From Ideonella sp. WA131b (GTDB taxonomy: Bacteria; Pseudomonadota; Gammaproteobacteria; Burkholderiales; Burkholderiaceae_C): a stretch of DNA of 64,000 nt. Position numbers and translations under genes: made by a program. The notes below the pieces were generated by a model, which searched no databases, had not been told where the DNA came from, and saw only the letters and a program-made list of their open reading frames with translations. Each line of letters starts with the position of its first letter. Position 1 is the first letter of the stretch. This document shows, one piece after another, positions 45,715 to 56,550 of the stretch. The stretch covers positions 558,001 to 622,000 of the forward strand of contig JAGTJW010000001.1 in assembly GCA_023657425.1 (NCBI GenBank). The letters are read 5' to 3'.

Positions 45715-46011
45715 CGAGGCGGTGGAGGCTGGGCTTCGACAGGCTCAGCCCGAACGGAGGTTTCCCACTTCCGCTTTCAATCAGCCACGAACCGCCGTTC
45801 GCACCGAGCCACACACCCCCGCTCGCACTGAGCCACACCCCTCCGTTCACGCGGAGCCACGCCCCTCCGTTCACGCGGAGCCACGCCCCTCCGTTCGCAC
45901 TGAGCCTGTCGAAGTGCGCTCGCCACACCCCTCCGTTCACGCGGAGCCACGCCCCTCCGTTCGCACTGAGCCTGTCGAAGTGCCCGCGCGCCGCACCGCC
46001 AGCCACACGCC
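45715..46011. repeat. 24-bp tandem array derived from family B repeats
   Basis: The gap contains one family B repeat at 45733-45760, then units starting AGCCAC at 45783, 45807, 45831, 45855 and 45879, period exactly 24 bp. Each unit is a piece of the family B repeat (CCCCTCCGTTC plus a short tail). The array ends in a full CTGAGCCTGTCGAAG at 45899-45916, and the last two units plus this tail are duplicated at 45922-45980. No gene is seen. It is not a CRISPR: the repeat is continuous with no spacers. Confidence 0.9.
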
Positions 46012-46920
46012 ATGACCATCGCGCTCATCGGCTACGGCGAAGTCGGCCGCATCCTGGCTGAAGACCTGCGCGCACGCGGCATGGCCGTGCGCGCCTACGA
46101 CCTCAAGCTCGACAAGGCCGACAGCGCCCAGCCCCTGCGCGAGCACGCCGCCGCGTACGGCGTGGCGCTGGCCGCCAGCGCCGCCGACGCCGCCCACGGC
46201 GCCACGCTGCTGATCAGCGCCGTCACCGCCAGCCAGGCCGTGGCAGTGGCCGCAGCCGTGGCGCCAGCCCTGCCCCGCGACGCCTTCTTCCTCGACCTCA
46301 ACAGCGCCAGCCCCGGCGCCAAGATCCAGGCCGCCGAGTTCGTGCAGGCCGCAGGCGGCCGTTACGTCGAAGGCGCGGTGATGACCAGCGTGCCGCCCTA
46401 CCGCTGCCGTGTGCCGCTGCTGCTGGGCGGGCCGCACGCGGCGGCGCTGAAGCCGCGGCTGGACGAACTCGGCTTCGCGCCCACCGTGCACAGCGTCGAA
46501 CTCGGCGTGGCCAGCGCCACCAAGATGTGCCGCAGCGTGATGATCAAAGGTCTGGAGGCCATGGTCATCGAGAGCTTCACCACGGCGCGTGCGCACGGGG
46601 TGGAAGACGCTGTGATCGCCTCGCTGCAGGAAACCTTCCCGGGCATCGACTGGGAGCGGCAGGCGAGCTACTTCTTCCAGCGCGTCATCGAACACGGCCG
46701 TCGCCGCAGCGAAGAGCTGCGCGAGGTGGCCGTCACCGTGCGCGAGGCGGGGCTTGAGCCCTTCAGCGCCGCCGGCACCGCCGAGCGCCAGGCGCGCATG
46801 GCCGATCTTGCCGACGCGGGCGTGTTCGGCGCCCGCAGCGAGCCGGGCTTTGCGCGCAGCACCGACTGGAGAACCGAGGCAGACCGCCTGCTCCGCTCGA
46901 TCAAGGAAACGGGCTCATGA
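46012..46920 (+). CDS. NAD(P)-binding dehydrogenase-like protein with DUF1932 domain
   Basis: 302 aa. N-terminal Rossmann motif IALIGYGEVGRILAEDL (GxGxxG), beta-hydroxyacid dehydrogenase-type segment DLNSASPGAKIQAAEFVQAAGGRYVEGAVMTSVPP with catalytic-region KMCRSVMIKGLEAM, and a C-terminal DUF1932 helical domain. A protein of this kind is found in other Burkholderiales pmd clusters (the PmdF position as I recall), with unknown role. Its stop overlaps the pobA start (ATGA). Confidence 0.8.
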   Translation: MTIALIGYGEVGRILAEDLRARGMAVRAYDLKLDKADSAQPLREHAAAYGVALAASAADAAHGATLLISAVTASQAVAVAAAVAPALPRDAFFLDLNSASPGAKIQAAEFVQAAGGRYVEGAVMTSVPPYRCRVPLLLGGPHAAALKPRLDELGFAPTVHSVELGVASATKMCRSVMIKGLEAMVIESFTTARAHGVEDAVIASLQETFPGIDWERQASYFFQRVIEHGRRRSEELREVAVTVREAGLEPFSAAGTAERQARMADLADAGVFGARSEPGFARSTDWRTEADRLLRSIKETGS

Positions 46921-48098
46921 AGACCCAGGTCGTCATCATCGGCGCCGGCCCGGCGGGCCTGCTGCTGTCGGAGATCCTGCACCACCACGGCATCGAGAGC
47001 GTCGTGCTGGAGCGCTCCAGCCGCGAGCACGTGCTGGCGCGCATCCGCGCCGGCGTGCTGGAAAGCACCACGGTGGACGTGCTGCGCGAGTTCGGCCTGG
47101 CCACGCGCATGGACGCCGAGGGCCACCCGCACGACGGCATGCGCATCGCCTGGGCCGGCCGCGACAGCTTTTTCGTCGACACCTATAGGACGCTGGGCCG
47201 CCGCTTCATGGTCTACGGCCAGACGGCCATCCAGGAAGACCTGTTCGCCGCCGCCGATCGCCGCGGCCAGCCGGTGCTCACGGAAGCCTCCGACGTGGTG
47301 CTGCACGGGCACGACGGCAGCCAGGGCGCCAAGCCCTTCGTCACCTTCGTGCAAGACGGCCAGGCCCGGCGCATAACCTGCGATTTCATCGCCGGCTGCG
47401 ACGGCTTCCACGGCGTGTCGCGCCGCTCCATCCCGATCGGCGTGCGCCGGGAGTTTGAAAAGGTCTACCCCTTCGGCTGGCTGGGCGTGATGGCGCGCGT
47501 GAAGCCGCTGGAGGACATCACCTACGTCAACAACCCGCGCGGCTTTGCGCTGGCGAGCTACCGCAACCAGAAGCTCTCGCGCTACTACATCCAGGTGCCG
47601 CTGAGCGACAAGGTCGAGGACTGGCCCGACGAGCGCTTCTGGCCCGAGCTGAAGGCGCGCTTCCCGGCCGCGATGGCCGATGCCATCACCACGGCCGACA
47701 CCATCGAGAAGAGCATCGCGCCGCTGCGCAGCTTCGTCAGCGAGCCCATGCGGTTTGGCGCGCTGTTCCTCTGCGGCGACGCGGCGCACATCGTGCCGCC
47801 CACCGGCGCCAAGGGCCTGAACCTCGCGGTGAGCGACGTGTACTACCTGTCGCGCGCCCTGGCGCGCTGGTATGGCCGTGGCGACGCCAGTGGCCTGGAC
47901 GGCTACAGCGCGACCGCGCTGCGGCGTGTGTGGAGCAGCGTGCGCACCAGTTGGTACCTCACCACGCTGCTGCACCGCTTTCCGGACACCAGCGAGTTCG
48001 ACCAGAAGGCGCAGGAGGTCGAGCTGGATTACCTCAAGAACTCCGAGCGCGCGCAGGCCGCGCTGGCCGAGCAGTACGCCGGCCTGCCCTACGAATGA
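46917..48098 (+). CDS. pobA: 4-hydroxybenzoate 3-monooxygenase PobA
   Basis: 393 aa, family length. FAD GAGPAGL near residue 9, the substrate-region RIRAGVLESTTVDVLREFGL, the CDGFHGVSRRSIP block, and the FAD-ribityl motif RFGALFLCGDAAHIVPPTGAKGLNLAVSD. It converts 4-hydroxybenzoate plus NADPH and O2 to protocatechuate, the substrate of LigAB. Within the operon it is placed after the DUF1932 gene (overlap) and 103 bp before ligI with a family C repeat in the gap. Confidence 0.95.
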   Translation: MKTQVVIIGAGPAGLLLSEILHHHGIESVVLERSSREHVLARIRAGVLESTTVDVLREFGLATRMDAEGHPHDGMRIAWAGRDSFFVDTYRTLGRRFMVYGQTAIQEDLFAAADRRGQPVLTEASDVVLHGHDGSQGAKPFVTFVQDGQARRITCDFIAGCDGFHGVSRRSIPIGVRREFEKVYPFGWLGVMARVKPLEDITYVNNPRGFALASYRNQKLSRYYIQVPLSDKVEDWPDERFWPELKARFPAAMADAITTADTIEKSIAPLRSFVSEPMRFGALFLCGDAAHIVPPTGAKGLNLAVSDVYYLSRALARWYGRGDASGLDGYSATALRRVWSSVRTSWYLTTLLHRFPDTSEFDQKAQEVELDYLKNSERAQAALAEQYAGLPYE

Positions 48099-48180
48099 GC
48101 CCCCAAGCTCGCTGTCGCTCGCTACCCCCCGAGGGGGCCGCCCGCCAGCGGCCCGGCAGAGCCGGTTCCGCGGCGGTGGC
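48096..48180. repeat. Family C repeat between pobA and ligI
   Basis: GAGCCCCCAAGCTCGC then CGCTCGCTACCCCCCGAGG, with CCAGCGGCCCGGCAGAGCC and GGTTCCGCGGCGG following. The second half is shared with the copy at 18647-18679. It fills the gap after the pobA stop. Confidence 0.8.
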
Positions 48181-48201
48181 TGGACAGGATCCATTCCCGA
48201 C

Positions 48202-49119
48202 ATGAGTCCATTCACGAAAACACCCGGCTGGCTGGACTGGCACGCCAGCCCCAGCAAGCCCCGCTTCCGGCTGCCGGCGGCCGCGGTGGACGCGCACTGC
48301 CACGTGTTCGGCCCCGGTGCCGAGTTCCCGTATGCCCCGGAGCGCAAGTACACGCCTTGCGATGCGAGCAAGGCGCAGCTGTTCGCGCTGCGTGACCACC
48401 TCGGTTTTGCGCGCAACGTCATCGTGCAGGCCACCTGCCACGGCGCCGACAACCGTGCCATGGCCGACGCCTGCGCCACGAGCGGCGGCCGGGCGCGCGG
48501 TGTGGCCACCGTGCGCCGCAGCGTCAGCGATGCCGAGCTGGAGAGCCTGCACGCTGCAGGCGTGCGCGGCGTGCGCTTCAACTTCGTCAAGCGGCTGGTG
48601 GACTTCACGCCCAAGGACGAGCTGATGGAGATCGCCGACCGCATCAAGGCCCTGGGCTGGCATGTCGTCATCTACTTCGAGGCGGTCGACCTGCCCGAGC
48701 TGTGGGACTTCTTCACCGCGCTGCCCACCACCGTGGTGGTGGACCACATGGGCCGGCCCGACGTGCGCAAGCCCGTGGACGGACCCGAGTTCGCGCTCTT
48801 CCTGAAGTTCATGCGCGAGCACGCCAACGTCTGGAGCAAGGTCAGCTGCCCCGAGCGGCTGTCCGTCTCCGGCCCGAAGGCCCTGGACGGCGAGCAGGCG
48901 GCCTATCGCGACGTGGTGCCGTTCGCGCGCACGGTGGTCGAGAGCTTCCCCGACCGCGTGCTCTGGGGCACCGACTGGCCGCACCCCAACCTGAAGGACC
49001 ACATGCCCGACGACGGCTTGCTGGTGGACTTCATCCCGCACATCGCGGTCACGGCCGAGCTGCAGCGCAAGCTGCTCGTCACCAACCCGATGCGCCTGTA
49101 CTGGCCCGAAGACCGATGA
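48202..49119 (+). CDS. ligI: 2-pyrone-4,6-dicarboxylate hydrolase LigI (amidohydrolase-2 family)
   Basis: 305 aa. Conserved DAHCHVFGPGAEFPYAPERKYTPCDA (H30-C-H32), MADACATSGGRARGVATV, FEAVDLPELWDFFTALPTTVVVDHMGRPD, SKVSCPERLS and VLWGTDWPHPN are the LigI blocks. LigI is metal-independent, and the H..H plus Asp/His at WGTDWPHPN are the catalytic set. It opens the lactone from the LigC step. ATG start at 48202. Confidence 0.93.
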   Translation: MSPFTKTPGWLDWHASPSKPRFRLPAAAVDAHCHVFGPGAEFPYAPERKYTPCDASKAQLFALRDHLGFARNVIVQATCHGADNRAMADACATSGGRARGVATVRRSVSDAELESLHAAGVRGVRFNFVKRLVDFTPKDELMEIADRIKALGWHVVIYFEAVDLPELWDFFTALPTTVVVDHMGRPDVRKPVDGPEFALFLKFMREHANVWSKVSCPERLSVSGPKALDGEQAAYRDVVPFARTVVESFPDRVLWGTDWPHPNLKDHMPDDGLLVDFIPHIAVTAELQRKLLVTNPMRLYWPEDR

Positions 49120-49137
49120 GGCGGGCCTTCACGCGCA

Positions 49138-49191
49138 CTTCGACAGGCTCCGTGCGAACGGTCTGCCCTTTCGGGCTGAGCTTGTCGAAGC
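49138..49191. repeat. Inverted pair of family B repeats between ligI and ligA
   Basis: Inverted copy at 49138-49160 (ACTTCGACAGGCTCCGTGCG) and direct copy at 49169-49191 (TTTCGGGCTGAGCTTGTCGAAG with a C-to-T change) form a stem-loop in the 105-bp gap. Confidence 0.85.
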
Positions 49192-49224
49192 CCCTTTGGC
49201 TCACCGCTGCGGAGGCTTGAACCC

Positions 49225-51465
<2,241 letters not shown>

Positions 51466-51469
<4 letters not shown>

Positions 51470-51510
51470 GAGTGTGGGCGGCAGAAATCCAGCCCCGCGC
51501 CGGGGCGGCC
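51466..51510. repeat. Family A repeat, one-ended copy at the 3' end of ligC
   Basis: CTAG at 51466 followed by GAGTGTGGGCGGCAGAAATCC and the hairpin GCCCCG-CGC-CGGGGC (51492-51506). Only one outer arm is present. At 51510 it joins the 3' part of a truncated restriction gene; the reverse arm is missing. So it looks like a deletion product with one end in the repeat. Confidence 0.85.
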
Positions 51511-53057
51511 AGCGCTCGCAACACGCGGGCCCGGTCCAGCATCGTGGCAGCGCCGCCTGTCTCCACCGCAGCCTGCGGCGCACCACCCTTCAGCAGCTCC
51601 AGGCCCAGGTCCATCTGTTGTGCCGAGCGCGGCTGTGCATCCGGCGCCCAGTTCGCCACCCACTGTGCAGGCTGCGCCGCCTGCCAGTCCAGGCCCGCCA
51701 GCACGTCGCTGTCGTACTCGAGATCGCGGCGCTGGCCGTCGGGCTGTACCCAGGTCACGCGCGGCACGACGATGCGGGTGCCTTGCCAGGCCCCGCGGCG
51801 CTGCTGCTTCACGGGGCGCGGCGACTCGGGGTCCGCGTCACCGCCACGCACGGCCGAGCCCAGGTCGCCCATGCCTTCGCCTTCCAGCGACTTGCGGATC
51901 GCTTCCACCACCTTGCCCGTCTCCGCGTCGTGGCACAGCACGTAGCAGGCATCCAGCGCCGGCCGGCCGGTCTTCGCCACCTGGGGCAGCCGCAGCACAC
52001 GGCCCACCAGCTGGGTCATCGCGGCCAGGTTGCGGCCCGCCGCCAGCGTGCACAGCACATAGGCGAACGGGCAGTCCCAACCCTCCTGCAAGGCCTGCTT
52101 GGTGATGATGGCGCGCACCTCGCAGGAGGGTGAGAGCAGGTCGATGTTCTCGGGCGCCGCCAGGTCGTTGCGTTCGCTGGTCTTGATGGCGATGTGGCGC
52201 GGCTGCAGGCCCAGGGCCAGCAGGTGTTCGCGTGCATCCTCGGCGTGGATGAACCCGGCGTCGCGCAGGTCGGCCCCGGTGCGCTCCACCTGCACCAGCA
52301 GGATGGGGCGGATGCAGCGCGCCGTTTCGCCCTGCAGGGCCTCGGCCTCGCGTTGCAGTGCGTCCAGTTGGGCACGGCCTGCAGCAGCGCATGGTGGGCG
52401 GCCAGGTCGTCTTCGCGTGGCAGGAAGCCCATCACGCGGCCGCTGTCGGCAAAGAACTTCAGCGTCTCCCTGTTGCGCCGGGCGGCGCCGGGCGGCACCG
52501 GCCAGCATCCGCAGCATCACGCACAGGTGGCCGTCCACGTCCTGCCGTGTCAGAGGGTGTGTCTTCTCCAGCACCTTCACGCGGCCGGCACCGGCCACGT
52601 TGAGCAGTTGGCGGTACGGAAGCTCGCGGTTGGCCAGCGCCTTGGGCGTCTGCGTGTAGATCGCCTCGTTGGGCACCACCCACAGCACCAGGCCCGTGCT
52701 CCGGCGCAGCCACCCCTGCAGGATCTGGCCCACGGCGGCGGCAGCCAGCAGCGTCTTGCCGCCACCGGTGGGCACCTTCAGGCAGACGTTGGGGATGGCG
52801 CGGCCGGCGCCGTCCCAGCGGCTGTGGTGCTCCGCGCTGTGGTCCTTGTGCAGGGGCGGCGGCAGGGCGCCGGCCTTGCGCAGCGCTTCCCAGGTGTGCC
52901 GGGGACAGTCGGCGAGCTGGCGAAGCGTCTCTTCGGCACCGTCCATCATGCGCAGCGCCTCGGCCTGCTGGACCGTGGAAGCCTGCTGCCGACGCAGCTC
53001 GGTGATGTAGCGCTCCAGTTGCTCCAACACACGGCGCTGGAAGTCCTTCAGCGACAC
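51511..53057 (-). pseudogene. Type III restriction enzyme (Res) gene, 3'-truncated, with two compensating indels
   Basis: Translation starts at GTG 53057 (VSLKDFQRRVLEQLERY) and has Walker A VPTGGGKTLLAAA, VLWVVPNEAIYTQT, AIITKQALQEGWDCPFAYVLC and TQLVGRVLRLPQ of the helicase domain. At 52475-52494 a 10-bp unit GCGCCGGGCG is duplicated in tandem, shifting the frame; near 52367 one C is missing, shifting it back; between them the original sense (RRNRETLKFFADSGRVMGF) is in another frame. The 3' end stops at 51510 where the coding sequence runs into the family A repeat (RVLRALAAP then repeat-encoded residues). The C-terminal endonuclease part is absent, so it cannot cut. It overlaps the mod remnant by 10 bp. 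Confidence 0.88.
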
Positions 53058-53690
53058 CCCGCCCACCGGTGCTGGGCCCACGGCGGCGCGGCGAAGTCCA
53101 CGCCCAACGCCTGCCAGGTGGGCAGGTGCTCGCCGCTGAGCATCTTCTCCAGGCTCAGCGGCTCGCCCAGCGTGCAGCAGGTGAAGCTGCCGCCCAGGCC
53201 CGGTGCATGCTCGCTCACGCGGCGCACGCCTTCGACGCGCAGCACGCCGTCGTCGACCTTGGCCTCGATGGCGTGGAAGCGCTTGGGCGCGTCCTCGCCC
53301 GGGTCGGCCAGGTCGCCTTCGGCAAAGCCTTCGCGGGCCTTGATGGCGTCCACCTGCGCCAGCAGGGCATCGGCCTGCTTCAGCTGCGTGTAGGTGATCT
53401 TCTGCTCCAGCAGCGTTTCGCGCTGCGTGCCCTCCCACGCATAGCCGCGGATGGCAAGGCGCAGGCGCTCGGCGGTGAGCGTGTCGGCGTAGGCCTCGCC
53501 TTCGACAAGGATGAAGCGGCGCGTGCCACCGTCCTTGGCGTTGGCCTTGAGCACGGCGTGGGCGGTGGTGCCGGAGCCGGCGAAGGAGTCGAGGATGAGG
53601 GAGTCGGAAGCACCGCCAATCTCCAGCACACGCAGCAGCAACTCCACGGGCTTGGGCGTTGCGAACTCGGCGCTGTCTTGCGCGGCGCCC
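53048..53690 (-). pseudogene. Type III DNA methyltransferase (Mod) gene, 5'-truncated remnant
   Basis: About 214 aa of the C-terminal half remain: DSAEFATPKPVELLLRVLEI, SAM motif I LILDSFAGSGTTAHAVL, then IRGYAWEGTQRETLLEQKIT, and a tail of specificity. The N-terminal half with the DPPY motif is missing. At about 53690 the Mod reading frame meets a different sequence encoding MRAVNLTIAARLGLLPGALA. It overlaps the res start (GTG 53057 before the TGA at 53048), preserving the usual mod-res coupling. Confidence 0.85.
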
Positions 53691-53699
53691 AGGCGGACA

Positions 53700-53775
53700 G
53701 CACGGTGACCGGCAGGGCCAGAGCCCCCGGCAGCAGGCCGAGTCGCGCCGCGATGGTGAGGTTGACGGCTCTCAT
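53700..53775 (-). pseudogene. Fragment resembling the 5' end of a chemoreceptor (MCP) gene
   Basis: ATG at 53775 begins MRAVNLTIAARLGLLPGALA, which looks like the start of a methyl-accepting chemotaxis protein in this order (NLTIAxRLGLL, then a hydrophobic stretch). It is fused in another frame to the mod remnant after about 25 codons. Short, so the assignment is tentative; the exact junction lies in 53680-53700. Confidence 0.45.
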
Positions 53776-53980
53776 GAGCAGGACCTTCAGCAAGGACGGG
53801 TGGTCGGTCGATCCGGGTTCGTGCCCGGTAGCAGGTTCGACCGGATGTCGGAGCGACGGGCCGGACTTTGGGGCGGGAACTGAGCCGGAGCCTGAGCCGC
53901 GTTTTCGGGCGACGTGCCCGGCCGGCATGGGCAGAATCGGCGGCGGCCGCAGCAAGCGGCCGCCAAGAGCCCGTCTTCCC

Positions 53981-54985
53981 ATGCCTCACGATCCCCGCCC
54001 GCTCGGGCCCTTCCTCGTGCGCCCGCTCGGCCTGGGCTGCATGAACCTCAGCCACGCCTACGGCCTGCCGCCGCCGCCCGAGCAGGGCGAGCGCGTGCTG
54101 CTGGAGGCGCTGGACGCCGGCGTCGACTTCTTCGACACCGCCGCGCTCTACGGCTTCGGCGCCAACGAGCGCCTGGTGGGCCGCGTGCTCGGCCCGCACC
54201 GCCACCGCTTCGTGCTGGCCAGCAAGGGCGGCATGACCGCGCAACCGGTGGGCGAAGGCGGCGCGCTGCAGCGCGTGATCGACGGCCGGCCCGCGAGCAT
54301 CCGCCGCGACTGCGAGGACAGCCTCCAGCGCCTGGGCACCGAGGTCATCGACCTGTACTACCTGCACCGCTGGGACAAGGCCGTTCCCATCGAGGAGAGC
54401 GTGGGGGCGATGGCCGATCTGCTGCGTGCCGGCAAGGTGCGCGCGCTCGGCCTGAGCGAGGTCTCGGCCGCGACGCTCAGGCGCGCCCACCGCGAGCACG
54501 CCATCGCCGCGCTGCAGACCGAGTACAGCCCCTGGACGCGCAACCCCGAGATCGCCGTGCTTGAGGCCTGCCGCGAGCTGGGCACGGCCTTCGTCGCCTT
54601 TAGCCCCGTGGGCCGCGGCGCGCTCACCGACACACCGCCCGACCCCGGGGCCTTCGACGCCAAGGACATCCGCCGCTCGATGCCGCGCTTCGCCCCCGCC
54701 CACTGGCCGGCCAACCAGGCGCTGCGGCAGCGGCTGGCGGCGCTGGCGCGCCAGGCCGGCTGCACCACGGCGCAGCTGTCGCTGGCCTGGGTGCTGTCGC
54801 GCGGGGCGCACGTGCACGTCATCCCGGGCACCACGAGCGTCGCGCACCTGCAAGAGAACCTGGCCACGCCCGCGCTGCCGGCGGCGGTGCTGGCCGCCGT
54901 GGGTGCTCTGATGACGCCGCAAGCGCCCTCGGGCCAGCGCTACGGTGAGCAGGCGCAGGGCGAGGTGGACACCGAGGTGGCCTGA
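53981..54985 (+). CDS. Aldo/keto reductase
   Basis: 334 aa. Active-site set: Asp in DFFDTAALYGFGANE, Tyr in the same block, Lys in RFVLASKGGM, His in DLYYLHRWD; the C-terminal GTTSVAHLQENL segment binds the cofactor phosphate. NADPH-dependent reduction of unknown carbonyl. ATG at 53981. The 205 bp before it (53776-53980) hold no gene that I can support. Confidence 0.88.
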   Translation: MPHDPRPLGPFLVRPLGLGCMNLSHAYGLPPPPEQGERVLLEALDAGVDFFDTAALYGFGANERLVGRVLGPHRHRFVLASKGGMTAQPVGEGGALQRVIDGRPASIRRDCEDSLQRLGTEVIDLYYLHRWDKAVPIEESVGAMADLLRAGKVRALGLSEVSAATLRRAHREHAIAALQTEYSPWTRNPEIAVLEACRELGTAFVAFSPVGRGALTDTPPDPGAFDAKDIRRSMPRFAPAHWPANQALRQRLAALARQAGCTTAQLSLAWVLSRGAHVHVIPGTTSVAHLQENLATPALPAAVLAAVGALMTPQAPSGQRYGEQAQGEVDTEVA

Positions 54986-55114
54986 GCATGCGCGGCGCCG
55001 CGCGGCGGGCGGCTGGCGACAGGCGACAGGCTCTGGAAAGTCGCCGGTAAGTCGAGCCGGCCGACGATGCGGTCCGCCGCCCGTGGTGGCCACTTCAACC
55101 TCCTGGAGCTCCAC

Positions 55115-55774
55115 ATGCCCTGCCTCAGCCGCCCGCCCCTTGCGATGTTCGCTCTGACCCTCACCGCCTCCCTTGTTGGCGCCGCGCCGGCCGCCGCACG
55201 GGCACAGGAGCGCCCGTGGAGCGTCACGCTCGACGCCGGCCTCAGCAGCGCCAGCGACCCCGATTTCGCCGGTGGCCGCCTGAGCACACGGGGCGGCCCG
55301 GCCTACGGCGGCGCCATCGGTCGCCGCCTGGGCGACGACTGGCGCGTCGAGGCGGCGCTGATGTACCGCAGCCACCCGGTCAAGGCGGTCAGCAGCCCCG
55401 GCTTCGACGCCCGCCCGGCCGACGCGGACTGGGCATCCCTCTTCGTCACCGTGAACCTGATCCGTGACTTCGCGGCGTTCAAGCTGGGCCCTGCCCAGGT
55501 TCGCCCCTACGTCGGCCTGGGCTTGGGCCGTGCGCAGGAGGTGGATGCCGACCTGACCAGCGGTGGCAGCCCTCGCGAGTTCTCGGGCTCGCGGAGCGCC
55601 TGGCAGGCCATGGTCGGACTGCGCTGGGACTACGGCAGCCCCTGGGTGGCCGACATCGGCCTGACGCTGGCCGACGCCGGCCGCGTGCGCCTGGCGGCCT
55701 CCGGAGGGGGTGCCGCGGTGGAGGCGCGCTACCGAGCGGCCACGCTCATGGCGCGGCTGGGCTATCGGTTCTGA
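55115..55774 (+). CDS. Outer-membrane beta-barrel protein
   Basis: 219 aa. Signal peptide at residues 1-30 (PPLAMFALTLTASLVGAAPA, ending ARAQ). The mature protein alternates hydrophobic and polar residues (WSVTLDAGLSSASD, WRVEAALMYRSHPV, VRPYVGLGLGRAQEV) and ends in an aromatic (LGYRF), the outer-membrane C-terminal signature. GGAG lies seven bases before ATG 55115. It is 56 bp before a two-component pair on the same strand, so it may be connected to that sensor. Role unknown (porin-like or OmpW-like small barrel). Confidence 0.8.
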   Translation: MPCLSRPPLAMFALTLTASLVGAAPAAARAQERPWSVTLDAGLSSASDPDFAGGRLSTRGGPAYGGAIGRRLGDDWRVEAALMYRSHPVKAVSSPGFDARPADADWASLFVTVNLIRDFAAFKLGPAQVRPYVGLGLGRAQEVDADLTSGGSPREFSGSRSAWQAMVGLRWDYGSPWVADIGLTLADAGRVRLAASGGGAAVEARYRAATLMARLGYRF

Positions 55775-55830
55775 CCGCCTCGGCGCTGCAAGCGAACGCG
55801 CCCGCTGGCACCGGCTTCCAGACTGGCAAC

Positions 55831-56550
55831 GTGAACCGCATTCTGCTGGTCGAAGACCACCCCGCCATGCGCGATCTGGTGCAGCTCGAGCTCGCCCAGG
55901 CCGGCATCGCGGCCGACGCGGTGTCGCGCATCGGTGAGGCCGAGGCTTGCCTGGCGCAGTCGAGCTACGCCGCGCTGGTGCTCGATCGTGGGCTGCCCGA
56001 GGGAGACGCGCTGCCCTGGTTGAAGCGGCTGCGCGGGCGCCAGCTGCTGCTGCCCTGCCTGCTGCTGACGGCACGCGATGCGTTGCACGACCGCGTCGAC
56101 GGCCTCGAGGCCGGCGCCGACGACTACCTGCCCAAGCCTTTCGAGCGCGAGGAGCTGGTGGCCAGGGTGCGCGCGCTGCTGCGGCGCCAGCAGGCTTGGG
56201 TCAGCAATGCCCCGCAGTGGGCCGGGCTGGTGGTTGACCCCATCAGCGCGCGGCTGACTTGCGGCCGAACGAGCGTCAACCTGGCCACCAGCGAGCTGCA
56301 GCTGATGATCGCGCTCGTGCGCGCGCAGGGCGCTCTGGTGCGCCGCGCCGCGCTCGAGGAGGCTGCCTGGGGCCTGACCGAGCCGGTGACGCCCAACGCG
56401 CTCGACGTGGCGCTGCACCGGCTGCGCCGCAAGCTCGCGCTGGTGGCGCCGGGCGTGCTGGTCATCAACACCAAGGGCGTGGGCTACTCGCTGCAGCAAG
56501 GCGACCAGCCAGGCCCGGAGGACGCGGATGCCGGGTCCGCGCCGCGCTGA
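55831..56550 (+). CDS. OmpR/PhoB-type response regulator
   Basis: 239 aa, GTG start. Receiver domain: VEDHPAMRDL, the phospho-acceptor Asp in LVLDRGLPEGDALPWL, Lys in DDYLPKPFEREELVARVRALL. DNA-binding winged helix from about 130 (LATSELQLMIALVRAQGALVRRAALEE, VLVINTKGVGYSLQ). It overlaps the following kinase gene by 23 bp. Its target is unknown; the outer membrane protein gene next door is a candidate. Confidence 0.9.
   Translation: MNRILLVEDHPAMRDLVQLELAQAGIAADAVSRIGEAEACLAQSSYAALVLDRGLPEGDALPWLKRLRGRQLLLPCLLLTARDALHDRVDGLEAGADDYLPKPFEREELVARVRALLRRQQAWVSNAPQWAGLVVDPISARLTCGRTSVNLATSELQLMIALVRAQGALVRRAALEEAAWGLTEPVTPNALDVALHRLRRKLALVAPGVLVINTKGVGYSLQQGDQPGPEDADAGSAPR

Noticed and set aside
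45783-45990. CRISPR-like regular repeats
   Set aside because: Repeats are contiguous with a 24-bp period and no spacers, and they derive from a family B repeat; no cas gene is near.
53776-53980. A gene between the mod remnant and the aldo/keto reductase
   Set aside because: Only short frames of biased composition; no start with Shine-Dalgarno and no recognisable protein.
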